Shown: positions 1 to 6,246 of the stretch, one piece after another
Layout of the letters: each line of letters begins with the position of its first letter
How positions within the stretch are numbered: the first letter of the stretch is position 1
Origin: DASUBN01 sp035465695
GTDB taxonomy: Bacteria > Pseudomonadota > Gammaproteobacteria > Natronospirales > REEB76
Direction of reading: 5' to 3'
DNA length: 6,898 bases
Assembly (NCBI GenBank): GCA_035465695.1
Contig: DATIVR010000001.1
Span: forward strand, 1-6,898
The notes under the pieces: generated by a model
Told to the model about the DNA's origin: nothing
Database searches by the model: none
Seen by the model: only the letters and a program-made list of their open reading frames with translations
Translations under genes and position numbers: made by a program

Positions 1-126
1 AACACCCATCCCAAGCGCGCCCTCACGCTGGCGGAGTTGGCCGACGTGGCGGCCTTCGCGGCTTCCGACAAGGCCAGCGGGATGATGGTGACCGTCAACC
101 TGAGCATGGGGACCATGGATGGCTAG
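1..126 (+). CDS. Short-chain dehydrogenase/reductase (SDR), C-terminal fragment
   Basis: The first frame is open from the window edge and ends at the TAG at 124-126, giving 41 residues. The stretch LAELADVAAFAASDKASGM followed by TVNLSMG is the typical end of a classical SDR: the last helix (ELADVAAFAASD), the loop with the Ser, then the final strand (VNLSMG) that closes the Rossmann fold. SDR enzymes are cytoplasmic NAD(P)-dependent oxidoreductases. The cofactor-binding TGxxxGIG motif and the catalytic Ser-Tyr-Lys lie outside the window, so substrate and activity cannot be judged. It is co-directional with the YCII and sigma genes that follow, with only a short gap, so the three may be co-transcribed. 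SDR genes are a frequent companion of YCII/ECF42 loci, but that link is an inference here. Confidence 0.75.
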   Translation, partial: NTHPKRALTLAELADVAAFAASDKASGMMVTVNLSMGTMDG

Positions 127-161
127 TGCCCGCGCCTGTCAGCAACTACTGGAGCACGTCT

Positions 162-503
162 ATGAATGATTTCGCCTTCGTCTATCGCGGTTGGGACACT
201 TCGGCCTCGCCCGAGGATATGCAGAAGACCGTCGATCTATGGCGCGCCTGGTTCAAGGACCTGGAAGCCAGCGGGCATCTCAAGGACCCCGGGCTGCCGC
301 TCGACAAGTCGGGCAGCGTCATCAAGGGCACCCGGAAGCTCGTGAGCGACGGTCCCTTCGCGGAGGCGAAGGACGTGGTGGGCGGCTTCACCCTGATCAC
401 CGCCCAGGACCTGCAGCAGGCCACGGATCTCGCGAGAGGCTGTCCGATCTTGGAGTCCGGCGGTTCCATCGAAGTCAGGCCGGTGCTGCCCTTGGAGATG
501 TAG
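162..503 (+). CDS. DGPF/YCII-domain protein
   Basis: This is a small (113 aa) cytoplasmic protein of the YCII-related (DGPF) family, an alpha/beta ferredoxin-like fold of mostly unknown biochemical function. The family hallmark DGPF is at residues 63-66, followed by the usual E-x-K-D-x-V-G-G-F stretch, and the C-terminus ends in the family-like EVRPV. I chose the ATG at 162 because GGAG at 151-154 sits 7 nt upstream and MNDFAFVYRGW matches the usual N-terminal first strand. A GTG at 126, overlapping the stop of the SDR gene, would add 12 residues unlike the family. Its TAG is followed directly by the ATG of the ECF sigma factor. DGPF proteins are the best-known genomic partners of ECF42 sigma factors and are reported among their targets. 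Whether this protein signals to the sigma factor, is a target of it, or is an enzyme cannot be told from sequence. Confidence 0.9.
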   Translation: MNDFAFVYRGWDTSASPEDMQKTVDLWRAWFKDLEASGHLKDPGLPLDKSGSVIKGTRKLVSDGPFAEAKDVVGGFTLITAQDLQQATDLARGCPILESGGSIEVRPVLPLEM

Positions 504-1853
504 ATGCAACCGGGCGAGCACTTCTTCCGCCACGAATATGGCCGCCTGGTCGCGTCGCTGACGCGCCTGTTCGGCGTGCATAACCTGGATCTGGTGGAAG
601 ACGTGGTCCAGGATGCCTTCGTCCGCGCCCTGGAGGTGTGGGGAATCCGCGGCACGCCGGCGAATCCCTCAGCGTGGTTGATGGCCACGGCCAGGAACCG
701 CGCGCTCGACGCGCTGCGGCGCCAGCGCACGGCCCGCAAGTTCGCCCCGGAACTGGGCCGCCTGCTGGATTCCGAAGGGGCGCTCGCCGCCACCGTGGAG
801 GAGCTGCTCCAGCCCGGCGAGTTCAAGGACGACCTGCTGCGGATGATGTTCTCATGCTGCCATCCCTCCATAGCGGAGAACGCGCAGGTGGCCCTGATCC
901 TGCACATCTTGTGCGGGTTCAGCGTGGGAGAGGTCGCGAGCGCGTTCGTCGCCAAGCCGGATGCCATGGAAAAACGCATCCAGCGCGCCAAGCAGACCCT
1001 CGCCGATTCCAAGACGCTCTTCGACACCCGCACGCCGCGGGAATTCACGGCGCGGCTGCCGAGCGTGCGGCGCGCGCTCTATCTGCTATTCAACGAGGGC
1101 TATCACGGCGCCTCGCCCGCCGCCGTCAATGCCGAGCTCTGCCGCGAAGCCATCCGCCTGGTGACGCTGCTGCTCGGGCATCCCCAGGGCGCCGAGCCGG
1201 CCACCCACGCGCTGGCTGCGCTGATGTGCCTGCATGCGGCACGCCTGCCCGCCCGCGTGGGGCCGACAGGCGATCTGTTGGCACTCGCACACCAGGAAAG
1301 GACCCGCTGGGATTCGGGGCTCATGGGCCAGGGACTGAAGTTGCTGCAGCTTTCCGCCACCGGTGGGGAGCTCAGCGAATACCACCTGGAGGCCGGCATC
1401 GCCCTGGAACACGCGCGCGTTGCACGGTCCGAAGATACCGACTGGCACGCCATCGTGGGTCTCTACGACGCGCTGCTGCTGAAGCGTCCTTCGCCCATCG
1501 TCGCCCTCAACCGGGCCATCGCCATCGGTGAGCGTGACGGGGCCGAGCAGGGACTGGCGGCGATCCATGCCATCGAAGCCCGCGACTGCCTGTCGATATA
1601 CCCTTTCTACCCGGCGGCCTTGGGTGAGTTCGAGTATCGCCGCCGGTGCTTCGACGACGCGCGGGAGTATTTCCGCGCCGCACTGGCGCTGGCCCGCAAT
1701 CCCATGGAACGCCGCTATCTGCAGCGCCGCATGGCCGCCTGTGAGGCCGGCCACCTGGCAAAGCAGTCAGGATTGGCTATCGAGCCGCACCCTTACGCAC
1801 AGATGTGGCGCGACTCCCTCGACCAGTTGGAACTCGGCCTCAGCAAGCTCTAG
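504..1853 (+). CDS. ECF sigma factor with long C-terminal extension (ECF42-like, COG4941 type)
   Basis: This 449-residue sigma factor directs RNA polymerase to alternative promoters. Region sigma-2 spans about residues 8-78, with the DNA-melting/-10 recognition part around NPSAWLMATARNRALDALRR (55-73). Region sigma-4 spans about 110-170, with a helix-turn-helix (CGFSVGEVASAFVAKPDAMEKRIQRA) for the -35 element. The remainder, more than half the protein, is the extension typical of this group: a DUF6596-like segment with the hallmark LLFNEGY (194-200) and TPR-like helices from about 300 to 415. Ordinary ECF sigmas are about 200 aa and pair with a membrane anti-sigma factor. None is seen here, and in ECF42 the extension itself is thought to control activity. 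The ATG abuts the YCII stop with no gap, and TTGGAG (492-497) inside the YCII gene serves as Shine-Dalgarno, so translation is probably coupled. The inducing signal is unknown. Confidence 0.93.
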   Translation: MQPGEHFFRHEYGRLVASLTRLFGVHNLDLVEDVVQDAFVRALEVWGIRGTPANPSAWLMATARNRALDALRRQRTARKFAPELGRLLDSEGALAATVEELLQPGEFKDDLLRMMFSCCHPSIAENAQVALILHILCGFSVGEVASAFVAKPDAMEKRIQRAKQTLADSKTLFDTRTPREFTARLPSVRRALYLLFNEGYHGASPAAVNAELCREAIRLVTLLLGHPQGAEPATHALAALMCLHAARLPARVGPTGDLLALAHQERTRWDSGLMGQGLKLLQLSATGGELSEYHLEAGIALEHARVARSEDTDWHAIVGLYDALLLKRPSPIVALNRAIAIGERDGAEQGLAAIHAIEARDCLSIYPFYPAALGEFEYRRRCFDDAREYFRAALALARNPMERRYLQRRMAACEAGHLAKQSGLAIEPHPYAQMWRDSLDQLELGLSKL

Positions 1854-1908
1854 CGGTACTCCGGAGCGGCGTCAGGTATCCTCATTTCGTAGCCACTCCT
1901 GTCAGCCT

Positions 1909-3258
1909 TCAATGGCTCGCCTCCGCACCCTTCGTCGCCGCACGATAGACCGTGCTGTCGCCATACGCTTGGTCTCTCAAACCTTGGTCCAGGATGAAAT
2001 CCCGCATCATCGTGAAATAGCCTTCCGGGTTGCGGGTGTCCAGGCGGGTGATGCCATCCGGCGCGGTCTCGTATTCGTAGATGCCGTGCTCCGCATGCGG
2101 GAACACCGCCAGGGTGATCGGCTTCCCGGCCTTCCGTAGCCCCTTCAGGCGCTCGCCGGTCTCGGCGCTCGGAGCGTCTGCATCTTCAGCACCCAGGATC
2201 CAGAGTTGCGGGGTGTCCAGGTTGCGTAGCACCGGCATGGGGTCGTATTGCAGCGGCACGCCGGCGAAGAGCAATGGGCCTTTCTCCTTCACGGTCTCGG
2301 TCGGCCACGTCAGGAAGGCCCAGGTCACGTCCCCGTGCACGTGTTTGAACCAGGGTTCCTTGCCGTACTTGGCCTTGAGCGCATCCAGCTGCTCGTAGCC
2401 CGTGCGGAAGTTGCTGAGCATGATCGCCGCCGAGGCGTCAGCCACCTGCATGGCCTTGGCCAGCACCTCCAGCCCGTAGCCGTTGCTCCGCATGTCATAT
2501 TCGATGGCCTCCCGGTCCTCGTCCAGCGGGGATACTGCGAGACCAAATCCCACGATCACGAAGTCCACCGGCGAGAGCTTCGCCGCCAGCGGCGCCACCC
2601 AGCCGCCTTCACTGCCGCCCTGGTAGCCGATGCGGCCGGCGCGCGCGCCGGCCAGACGCTTGGCTTCCTGCACCGCCGCGATGGCGTCGTCTGCCAGCAG
2701 CAGGAAGTCCTGGGTATAGGTGCCGCCGGATTTTCCGGTGCCGCGCTTGTCATACACGAACACGCCTATCCCATCGGCGGGGAACTGCCGCTGCAGGGAA
2801 TAGAAGTCCAGCGCCGAGTCGTCTTCCGAGCCATGGATCAGCACCACGATCGGCACGCGGGCGGAACCCTCCGGCATCACCAGGCGTCCCGCCAGCGGCA
2901 CGCCGGCGCCCTGGAAGGTCACGTCGGTGACCTTCAGCGGGATCCGTTTGCCCGCCACGCCGGCGAAGCTCACGGTGCCTTTGCTGCAATCGAAACTGAG
3001 ACGCTTGCCGTCCGGGCGATCAGTCCAGCCCAGGCTGCTGGTCCAGGCGCCTTTCCCGTCCTGCGTCATCAGCCCCGTGGTGCCGTCTTCCTTGCGCCAG
3101 CGCAGGTGGCCGGCCACGCTGATGCCCACGTCCAGCTTGCTGCCATCGTCGAGTTGGTAGATGCCCACCGCACAGGTGCTTGGTGTCTGGGGCGCCGCGG
3201 ATGCAGCCGAGGCAGCCATGAACGAAGTGACGAGGAGAAAGAGAGGGAAGAGACGCAT
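1909..3258 (-). CDS. Secreted alpha/beta hydrolase (serine esterase/peptidase-like)
   Basis: This is a 449-aa exported hydrolase. Residues 1-22 form a Sec signal peptide (MRLF, hydrophobic core, SAASA then APQ), predicting a periplasmic or secreted enzyme. Residues 27-105 are a beta-rich N-terminal module with two cysteines (C29, C91) that could form a disulfide. The catalytic alpha/beta hydrolase domain follows from about 110. It contains the oxyanion-region HGSE (142-145), DKRGTGKSGG (170-179), the nucleophile elbow GGSEG with Ser216, a probable acid in GAEDAD (D359 or D361) and a catalytic His in AEHG (H391). It is probably an esterase, thioesterase or peptidase; the substrate is not identifiable. 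The ATG at 3258 was chosen because it puts the signal peptide at the N-terminus. The ATG at 3318 would add 20 polar residues and run through the operator at 3282-3301. It is divergent from marR and convergent with the sigma gene, with no clear terminator hairpin in the 55-bp gap at 1854-1908. Confidence 0.9.
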   Translation of the reverse strand: MRLFPLFLLVTSFMAASAASAAPQTPSTCAVGIYQLDDGSKLDVGISVAGHLRWRKEDGTTGLMTQDGKGAWTSSLGWTDRPDGKRLSFDCSKGTVSFAGVAGKRIPLKVTDVTFQGAGVPLAGRLVMPEGSARVPIVVLIHGSEDDSALDFYSLQRQFPADGIGVFVYDKRGTGKSGGTYTQDFLLLADDAIAAVQEAKRLAGARAGRIGYQGGSEGGWVAPLAAKLSPVDFVIVGFGLAVSPLDEDREAIEYDMRSNGYGLEVLAKAMQVADASAAIMLSNFRTGYEQLDALKAKYGKEPWFKHVHGDVTWAFLTWPTETVKEKGPLLFAGVPLQYDPMPVLRNLDTPQLWILGAEDADAPSAETGERLKGLRKAGKPITLAVFPHAEHGIYEYETAPDGITRLDTRNPEGYFTMMRDFILDQGLRDQAYGDSTVYRAATKGAEASH

Positions 3259-3281
3259 GGGGATATCCCGCGGGCGGTAAC

Positions 3282-3301
3282 TTAGGTAAACTCTTACATA
3301 A
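3282..3301. promoter_or_regulatory. Candidate MarR operator between hydrolase and marR
   Basis: Arms TTAGGTAA (3282-3289) and TTACATAA (3294-3301) are inverted repeats matching at 7 of 8 positions around a 4-nt centre. They lie in an AT-rich patch of the 72-bp divergent gap. The site is 23 bp upstream of the hydrolase ATG and 29 bp upstream of the marR ATG. Length and position suit a MarR dimer site that would repress both divergent promoters and autoregulate. Binding is an inference. The core GGTA-N6-TAC recurs downstream of marR. No convincing -35/-10 pair could be assigned. Confidence 0.5.
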
Positions 3302-3330
3302 ATATCTGCCGCATTCAAGCCGGGTGAGCC

Positions 3331-3870
3331 ATGGGAGCGAACACTGACGAGGACCTAAGCCAGGACTTCATCCGCAGCCACGGGCCGGCCTATCTCGCGC
3401 ACCTGTTGCGCAGGCTCTCGGACGAACTGGTGCGCGGTGCCGAAGCCTGGTATCCCGAGGTGGGAGTCACCGCGCCGCCGCGCACCACCTCCACCTTGCT
3501 GGCGCTCGAGGAACACGGTCCCCTCGGCGTGGTTGAGCTCGCCAGGCTCCTGCGGCAATCGCATCCTTTGGTCATCACCTGGGTCAAACAGTTGCAGGAG
3601 CAGGGCTTCATCAAGACCCGCGTCGACACGGCGGACCGGCGGCGCACCGTCATCGCGCTCACGGCCGCAGGCACGGCGGAAGTGCGGCGACTGCGCAAGG
3701 CCTTGAAGCGGATGGGCGAGACCTCCCAGGCCTTGCTGGACGAAGCCGCGTCCGGCCTCTTCGAGGCCCTGTGGCGGATGGAACAGGCCTGCCGGGACGA
3801 GTCCTTCGCGGATCGCCTGCGCGGGTCGTCGGCTACTGGCAAAGGGACGAGGCGACACCCTAAGCGGTGA
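3331..3870 (+). CDS. MarR-family transcriptional regulator
   Basis: This is a 179-aa cytoplasmic DNA-binding protein with a winged helix-turn-helix. An N-terminal dimerisation helix (about 10-40) precedes the DNA-binding domain: the helix-turn-helix spans about 64-93 (GPLGVVELARLLRQSHPLVITWVKQLQEQGFI, written here by its limits L65 to I94), and the wing carries the family-typical D-x-x-D-R-R-R-T (99-106), followed by IALTAAG. The C-terminal helices after 113 complete the dimer interface. The last 15 or so residues are basic and probably disordered. MarR proteins usually repress adjacent genes until a small phenolic or oxidant ligand releases them. Here the neighbours are a divergent secreted hydrolase and a downstream secreted SRPBCC protein, and inverted repeats with the same core lie on both sides of the gene. 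The Shine-Dalgarno is weak (GGGTG at 3322-3326). The ligand is unknown. Confidence 0.9.
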   Translation: MGANTDEDLSQDFIRSHGPAYLAHLLRRLSDELVRGAEAWYPEVGVTAPPRTTSTLLALEEHGPLGVVELARLLRQSHPLVITWVKQLQEQGFIKTRVDTADRRRTVIALTAAGTAEVRRLRKALKRMGETSQALLDEAASGLFEALWRMEQACRDESFADRLRGSSATGKGTRRHPKR

Positions 3871-3887
3871 GGGTGGCTCTGAGAGCG

Positions 3888-3909
3888 GTACCATGGTACA
3901 TTAGTACCA
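3888..3909. promoter_or_regulatory. Overlapping palindromes upstream of the SRPBCC gene; candidate MarR operator
   Basis: GTACCATGGTAC (3888-3899) is a perfect 12-bp palindrome. Its right half overlaps a second perfect inverted repeat, TGGTAC (3894-3899) and GTACCA (3904-3909), with spacer ATTA. Three GTACC-type half-sites are thus packed into 22 bp, only 22 bp before the SRPBCC start codon. GGTA-N6-TAC at 3895-3907 matches the spacing of the repeat in front of marR. It is probably an operator, and the MarR protein encoded just upstream is the natural candidate. A TA-rich promoter is not obvious, so read-through from marR plus local control is possible. Confidence 0.5.
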
Positions 3910-3931
3910 CCTAACCGTCGGTGAGTGCCTC

Positions 3932-4435
3932 ATGCCGCGCCTTCGCTCTGCCTTCCTGCCGCTTGTCGCCGTCATCTTAGGGAGCAACTACGCCATGGCC
4001 GCCGCACCGCAGACCCAAGTCGAGAGTTTCCACCTGGACGCGCCCCTGGCCAAGGTGATTCCGCTCTTCACCGCGGAAGGCGAGCGCAGCTGGGCGGAAG
4101 GCTGGGACCCGGAGATCTTGAGTGGAGCGGGGGAGCGCGGCAGCGTGTTCCGCACCTCCCATGGTGGCAAGGTCACCACCTGGATCGTCACGGACTATCG
4201 TCCGGCGGAAGGCCGCGCCAGCTACGCCCGCCTCGCCGAAGGCTCGAACATGGGGCTGGTGGACGTCATCTGCACCTCCAACCCGAAGGGTGGCACTGAT
4301 GTGAGCGTGCGCTACACCCTCACCGCCGTTAGCGCGGAAGGCCAGCACTTCGTGGCGGACTTTCTGGAACGGCAGCACTACCAGGCCATGATCCAGGAGT
4401 GGCATACCGCCACGGCGGCTGCCCTCGCCAGATAG
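3932..4435 (+). CDS. Exported SRPBCC-fold (START/polyketide-cyclase-like) protein
   Basis: This 167-aa protein starts with a signal peptide (MPRLRSAFLPLVAVILGSNY then AMA, cleavage near residue 23-24), so it likely acts in the periplasm. The mature part (about 28-165) fits a single SRPBCC domain: first strand VESFHLDAPLAKVIPLF, then GERSWAEGWDPEIL (50-63), a GSVFRT strand, VTTWIVTDYRP (81-91) and a long C-terminal helix (about 138-164). This fold binds hydrophobic small molecules or lipids in a deep pocket, and no catalytic residue can be named. The ATG at 3932 has GGTGAG (3920-3925) 6 nt upstream. It lies 61 bp downstream of marR in the same direction, and the gap contains palindromes, so it is probably in the MarR regulon. 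It is convergent with the cupin gene, only 21 bp away, with no visible terminator. Confidence 0.82.
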   Translation: MPRLRSAFLPLVAVILGSNYAMAAAPQTQVESFHLDAPLAKVIPLFTAEGERSWAEGWDPEILSGAGERGSVFRTSHGGKVTTWIVTDYRPAEGRASYARLAEGSNMGLVDVICTSNPKGGTDVSVRYTLTAVSAEGQHFVADFLERQHYQAMIQEWHTATAAALAR

Positions 4436-4456
4436 CGCGGGCCTGGAGGCGTTCGG

Positions 4457-4912
4457 TCAATAGGGCTTCCCGTCCTTATGTCGCCAGCCCTTCTCGTTGA
4501 GCGGCAGCTTGAGGTCGATGTCCGGATATTCCACTCCATCGCCCTTCGGGTTGCGGCTGCCCACTTCCAGCAGCACGGCTTCTTTGTTGCTGCGGTTCTG
4601 GAGGTGATGACCGTTCTCTTCGCCCGCCTTGAAGCCGGCGCAATCGCCGGGCCGTAGCGTCTCTTCCCCGGCGTCCGTCACCAGCACCACTTCTCCCTCC
4701 AGCACGTACACGAACTCGTCTTCCGTGTGATGCCAATGTCGCTGGGATGACCAGACCCCTGGCGCAAGCCTGAGCAGGTTCACACCGAACTGCGTGAGTC
4801 CGGCGGCATCGCCGAGCTTCCAGCGCTTGCGATCTTTGCAGGGCTGATCATGGGGCGCGGGATAGCTCGTGCCGTGGCGGATGGGGGCTTGCTCGATGGC
4901 GATCTTCTTCAT
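4457..4912 (-). CDS. Cupin-domain protein (COG3837-like)
   Basis: This is a 151-aa single-domain cupin, probably cytoplasmic. Cupin motif 1 is HWHHTEDEFVYVLEG (59-73), with likely metal ligands H59, H61 and E66 (H62 and E64 nearby). Motif 2 is GDCAGFKAGEENGHHLQN (89-106), with H102 or H103 as the fourth ligand and the conserved N106. A Lys replaces the usual Pro in motif 2. The tail D-x-D-L-K-L then GWRHKDGKPY is characteristic of this uncharacterised cupin group. Members are probably metal-dependent isomerases, dioxygenase-like enzymes or sugar/amine-binding proteins, and the substrate is unknown. The ATG at 4912 is chosen because AGGAG lies 5 nt upstream. Longer in-frame starts run into the tetR gene. 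It follows tetR by 35 bp on the same strand and is almost certainly co-transcribed with it. Confidence 0.88.
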   Translation of the reverse strand: MKKIAIEQAPIRHGTSYPAPHDQPCKDRKRWKLGDAAGLTQFGVNLLRLAPGVWSSQRHWHHTEDEFVYVLEGEVVLVTDAGEETLRPGDCAGFKAGEENGHHLQNRSNKEAVLLEVGSRNPKGDGVEYPDIDLKLPLNEKGWRHKDGKPY

Positions 4913-4947
4913 GTTGGCTCCTGCGATCGATTGACGAGGATAACTGT

Positions 4948-5532
4948 CTAGCGTTCCAGCAACTCCAGGGCCTGCCGCCTGGCCGCATCCCTGAGGGATT
5001 TGCGCAGTTCCGCATCGTGGGTGGTGCGGGCCAGCACCATGCCGCCGACGCAGAGCGAGACGATGGTCTGCGCGCGCCGCTCGGCGTCCCGTGCGCCGGC
5101 GAGCGCCTGACGGAAGATGCCGGCCATGCCGCGGATCAGGTCCGTATAAGCCTTCTGCGGTTTCAGACCCGCGCGGGCCACGTCGGAAGGCAGGGCGTAG
5201 AGCGGGCAATGCTGGTCCTTGTCGCCCAACACCTCGTCGCTCAGGTACAGCGTCACCAGCATGTGCGCCAGGTCCACGGCATCGGTCACCGGCGGTTCGG
5301 CCTTCGCCAGTTCGGCATGGAATGGGCTGCAGGTCATGAAGCTCGCCACCGCTTCGGAATAGAGCGCATCCTTGCTGGCGAAGTGGTTGTAGAAGCCGCC
5401 ACGGGTCAGGCCTGCTTCTTGCATGATCTGGTCGATGGACACCTGTTCGAAGCCGTGGCGGTTGAACAGCCGGCGCGCGGAATCCACGATGCGGGCGCGG
5501 GTGCGGGCCTTGTGTTGCGCCGTATAGGGCAT
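4948..5532 (-). CDS. TetR/AcrR-family transcriptional regulator
   Basis: This is a 194-aa repressor-type regulator. The N-terminal domain (about 8-54) is clear: ARTRARIVDSARRLFNRHGF, then the helix-turn-helix VSIDQIMQEAGLTRGGFYNHF (31-51), then the usual K-x-x-L. The C-terminal ligand-binding/dimer domain contains CPLYALPSDVAR (109-120), a motif seen in a subgroup of TetR proteins, plus cysteines at 68, 109 and 161. A cysteine-based electrophile sensor is conceivable, but that is speculation. The ATG at 5532 is chosen because MPYTAQHKARTRARI is a normal TetR N-terminus. An upstream extension to 5676 would overlap the divergent gene. The promoter region is shared with the divergent GST-like gene and contains a perfect inverted repeat. 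The cupin gene follows in the same operon. Autoregulation and control of the GST gene are likely. Confidence 0.92.
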   Translation of the reverse strand: MPYTAQHKARTRARIVDSARRLFNRHGFEQVSIDQIMQEAGLTRGGFYNHFASKDALYSEAVASFMTCSPFHAELAKAEPPVTDAVDLAHMLVTLYLSDEVLGDKDQHCPLYALPSDVARAGLKPQKAYTDLIRGMAGIFRQALAGARDAERRAQTIVSLCVGGMVLARTTHDAELRKSLRDAARRQALELLER

Positions 5533-5550
5533 GGCGTTTCCGATCAAAAG

Positions 5551-5564
5551 ATGTTCTTGAACAT
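5551..5564. promoter_or_regulatory. Candidate TetR operator in the tetR/GST divergent region
   Basis: Perfect inverted repeat ATGTTC (5551-5556), spacer TT, GAACAT (5559-5564), with AA/TT matches two bases further out. It is 18 bp before the tetR start and 52 bp before the GST start, in the only AT-rich part of this gap. It directly follows a -10-like hexamer on the - strand, so a bound dimer would cover the tetR transcription start. Binding by the adjacent TetR protein is inferred from position. Confidence 0.55.
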
Positions 5565-5570
5565 ATTTTA
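5565..5570 (-). promoter_or_regulatory. Possible -10 element for tetR-cupin
   Basis: Read on the - strand the hexamer is TAAAAT, 5 of 6 matches to TATAAT, placing transcription start inside the inverted repeat at 5551-5564 and about 30 bp before the tetR start codon. There is no good -35 hexamer at 17-18 bp (TGGTGG or ATGGTG), so the assignment is tentative. Confidence 0.35.
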
Positions 5571-5616
5571 CTCCCTGCGCACCATGTCCACCATCATCCC
5601 ATCGCATGAGGCTCGC

Positions 5617-6246
5617 ATGCAGATCTATTGGATCAAGACACAATCGCCGCGGCGCGTACTGGCGCTGGTCAAGCACCTGGGGCTGGACGTGGAGTCGATC
5701 CAGCTCACCGGCCCGGGCCTGCGGACACCCGAATATGCGGCCCTCAACCCGAACATGAAAGCCCCGACGCTGGTGGACGGGGATACGGTGCTCTGGGAAG
5801 CCTCCGCCATCATGGCCTACCTCTGCATCAAGGCCGGCTCCGACATGTGGCCGGCCAAGGCGCCGGCCGAGCAGGTGGAAGTGCTGCGCTGGCTATCTTG
5901 GAACAACTGCCACTGGAACCGCGCCGTGGGTGACTTCTACTTCGAGCACGTGGTCAAGAAGATGTTCAACCTCGGACCGCCAGATCTCGAACTGCTCAAT
6001 ACCCGCGTCCCGGAGTTGCAGCGTTATGCCAAGGTGCTGGATGGTCACCTGCGGGACCGTGACTACGTGGCCTGCGGCCGGCTGACCATCGCGGATTTCC
6101 AGCTCGCTTCCATGGCCTGCCAATGGCGGGAGGCGGACATGCCGCTGCAGGACTTCACCCACATAGTGCGCTGGCTCGACCGGCTCGACCGCATCCCCGC
6201 CTGGGCCGACCCCTGGCCGGAGCCGCCGCGGGCGCGGACCGCCTGA
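5617..6246 (+). CDS. Glutathione S-transferase-like protein
   Basis: This is a 209-aa cytoplasmic protein with the two-domain GST layout. The thioredoxin-like N-terminal domain (1-75) has S10-P11 at the position of the catalytic Ser/Cys, the glutathione-binding cis-proline loop KAPTLVDGD (P50), and LWEASAIMAYL (59-69), the counterpart of the usual E-S-x-A-I motif but with Ala62 in place of Ser. The helical C-terminal domain (about 85-205) includes LTIADFQLAS (156-165), the conserved N-capping/hydrophobic staple with D160. GSTs conjugate glutathione to electrophiles, or act as isomerases or dehalogenases; the substrate is not predictable. The ATG at 5617 is preferred over that at 5584: TGAGG (5607-5611) lies 5 nt upstream and MQIYWIKTQSP starts at the first beta strand, while 5584 has no Shine-Dalgarno. 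It is divergent from tetR, which probably regulates it through the shared operator. Confidence 0.88.
   Translation: MQIYWIKTQSPRRVLALVKHLGLDVESIQLTGPGLRTPEYAALNPNMKAPTLVDGDTVLWEASAIMAYLCIKAGSDMWPAKAPAEQVEVLRWLSWNNCHWNRAVGDFYFEHVVKKMFNLGPPDLELLNTRVPELQRYAKVLDGHLRDRDYVACGRLTIADFQLASMACQWREADMPLQDFTHIVRWLDRLDRIPAWADPWPEPPRARTA

Noticed and set aside
602..610. CGTGGTCCA, identical to one arm of the inverted repeat at 6718-6742
   Set aside because: It is a single 9-mer inside the conserved sigma-2 coding region (DVVQDAF) without a partner arm, so it is best explained by chance.
182..1048. Long - strand open frame (288 codons) over the YCII and sigma genes
   Set aside because: It is a shadow of high-GC coding on the + strand: the composition is rich in Arg/Ser with no recognisable domain, and it overlaps two confidently assigned genes.
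1854..1908. Possible terminator between the convergent sigma and hydrolase genes
   Set aside because: Only a short CTCCGGAG palindrome is present, with no stable stem or T-run, so no terminator is called.
2248..3285. 345-codon + strand open frame opposite the hydrolase
   Set aside because: It is rich in His/Arg/Gly/Ala without a recognisable domain and is fully antisense to the hydrolase, whose catalytic motifs are clear.
4913..5209. N-terminal extension of the cupin frame
   Set aside because: It overlaps the end of tetR in another frame. The ATG at 4912 has AGGAG upstream and gives the family-length protein.
5017..5616. N-terminal extension of the GST frame
   Set aside because: The extended part is antisense to tetR and has no GST similarity. 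The ATG at 5617 has a Shine-Dalgarno and begins at the first beta strand.
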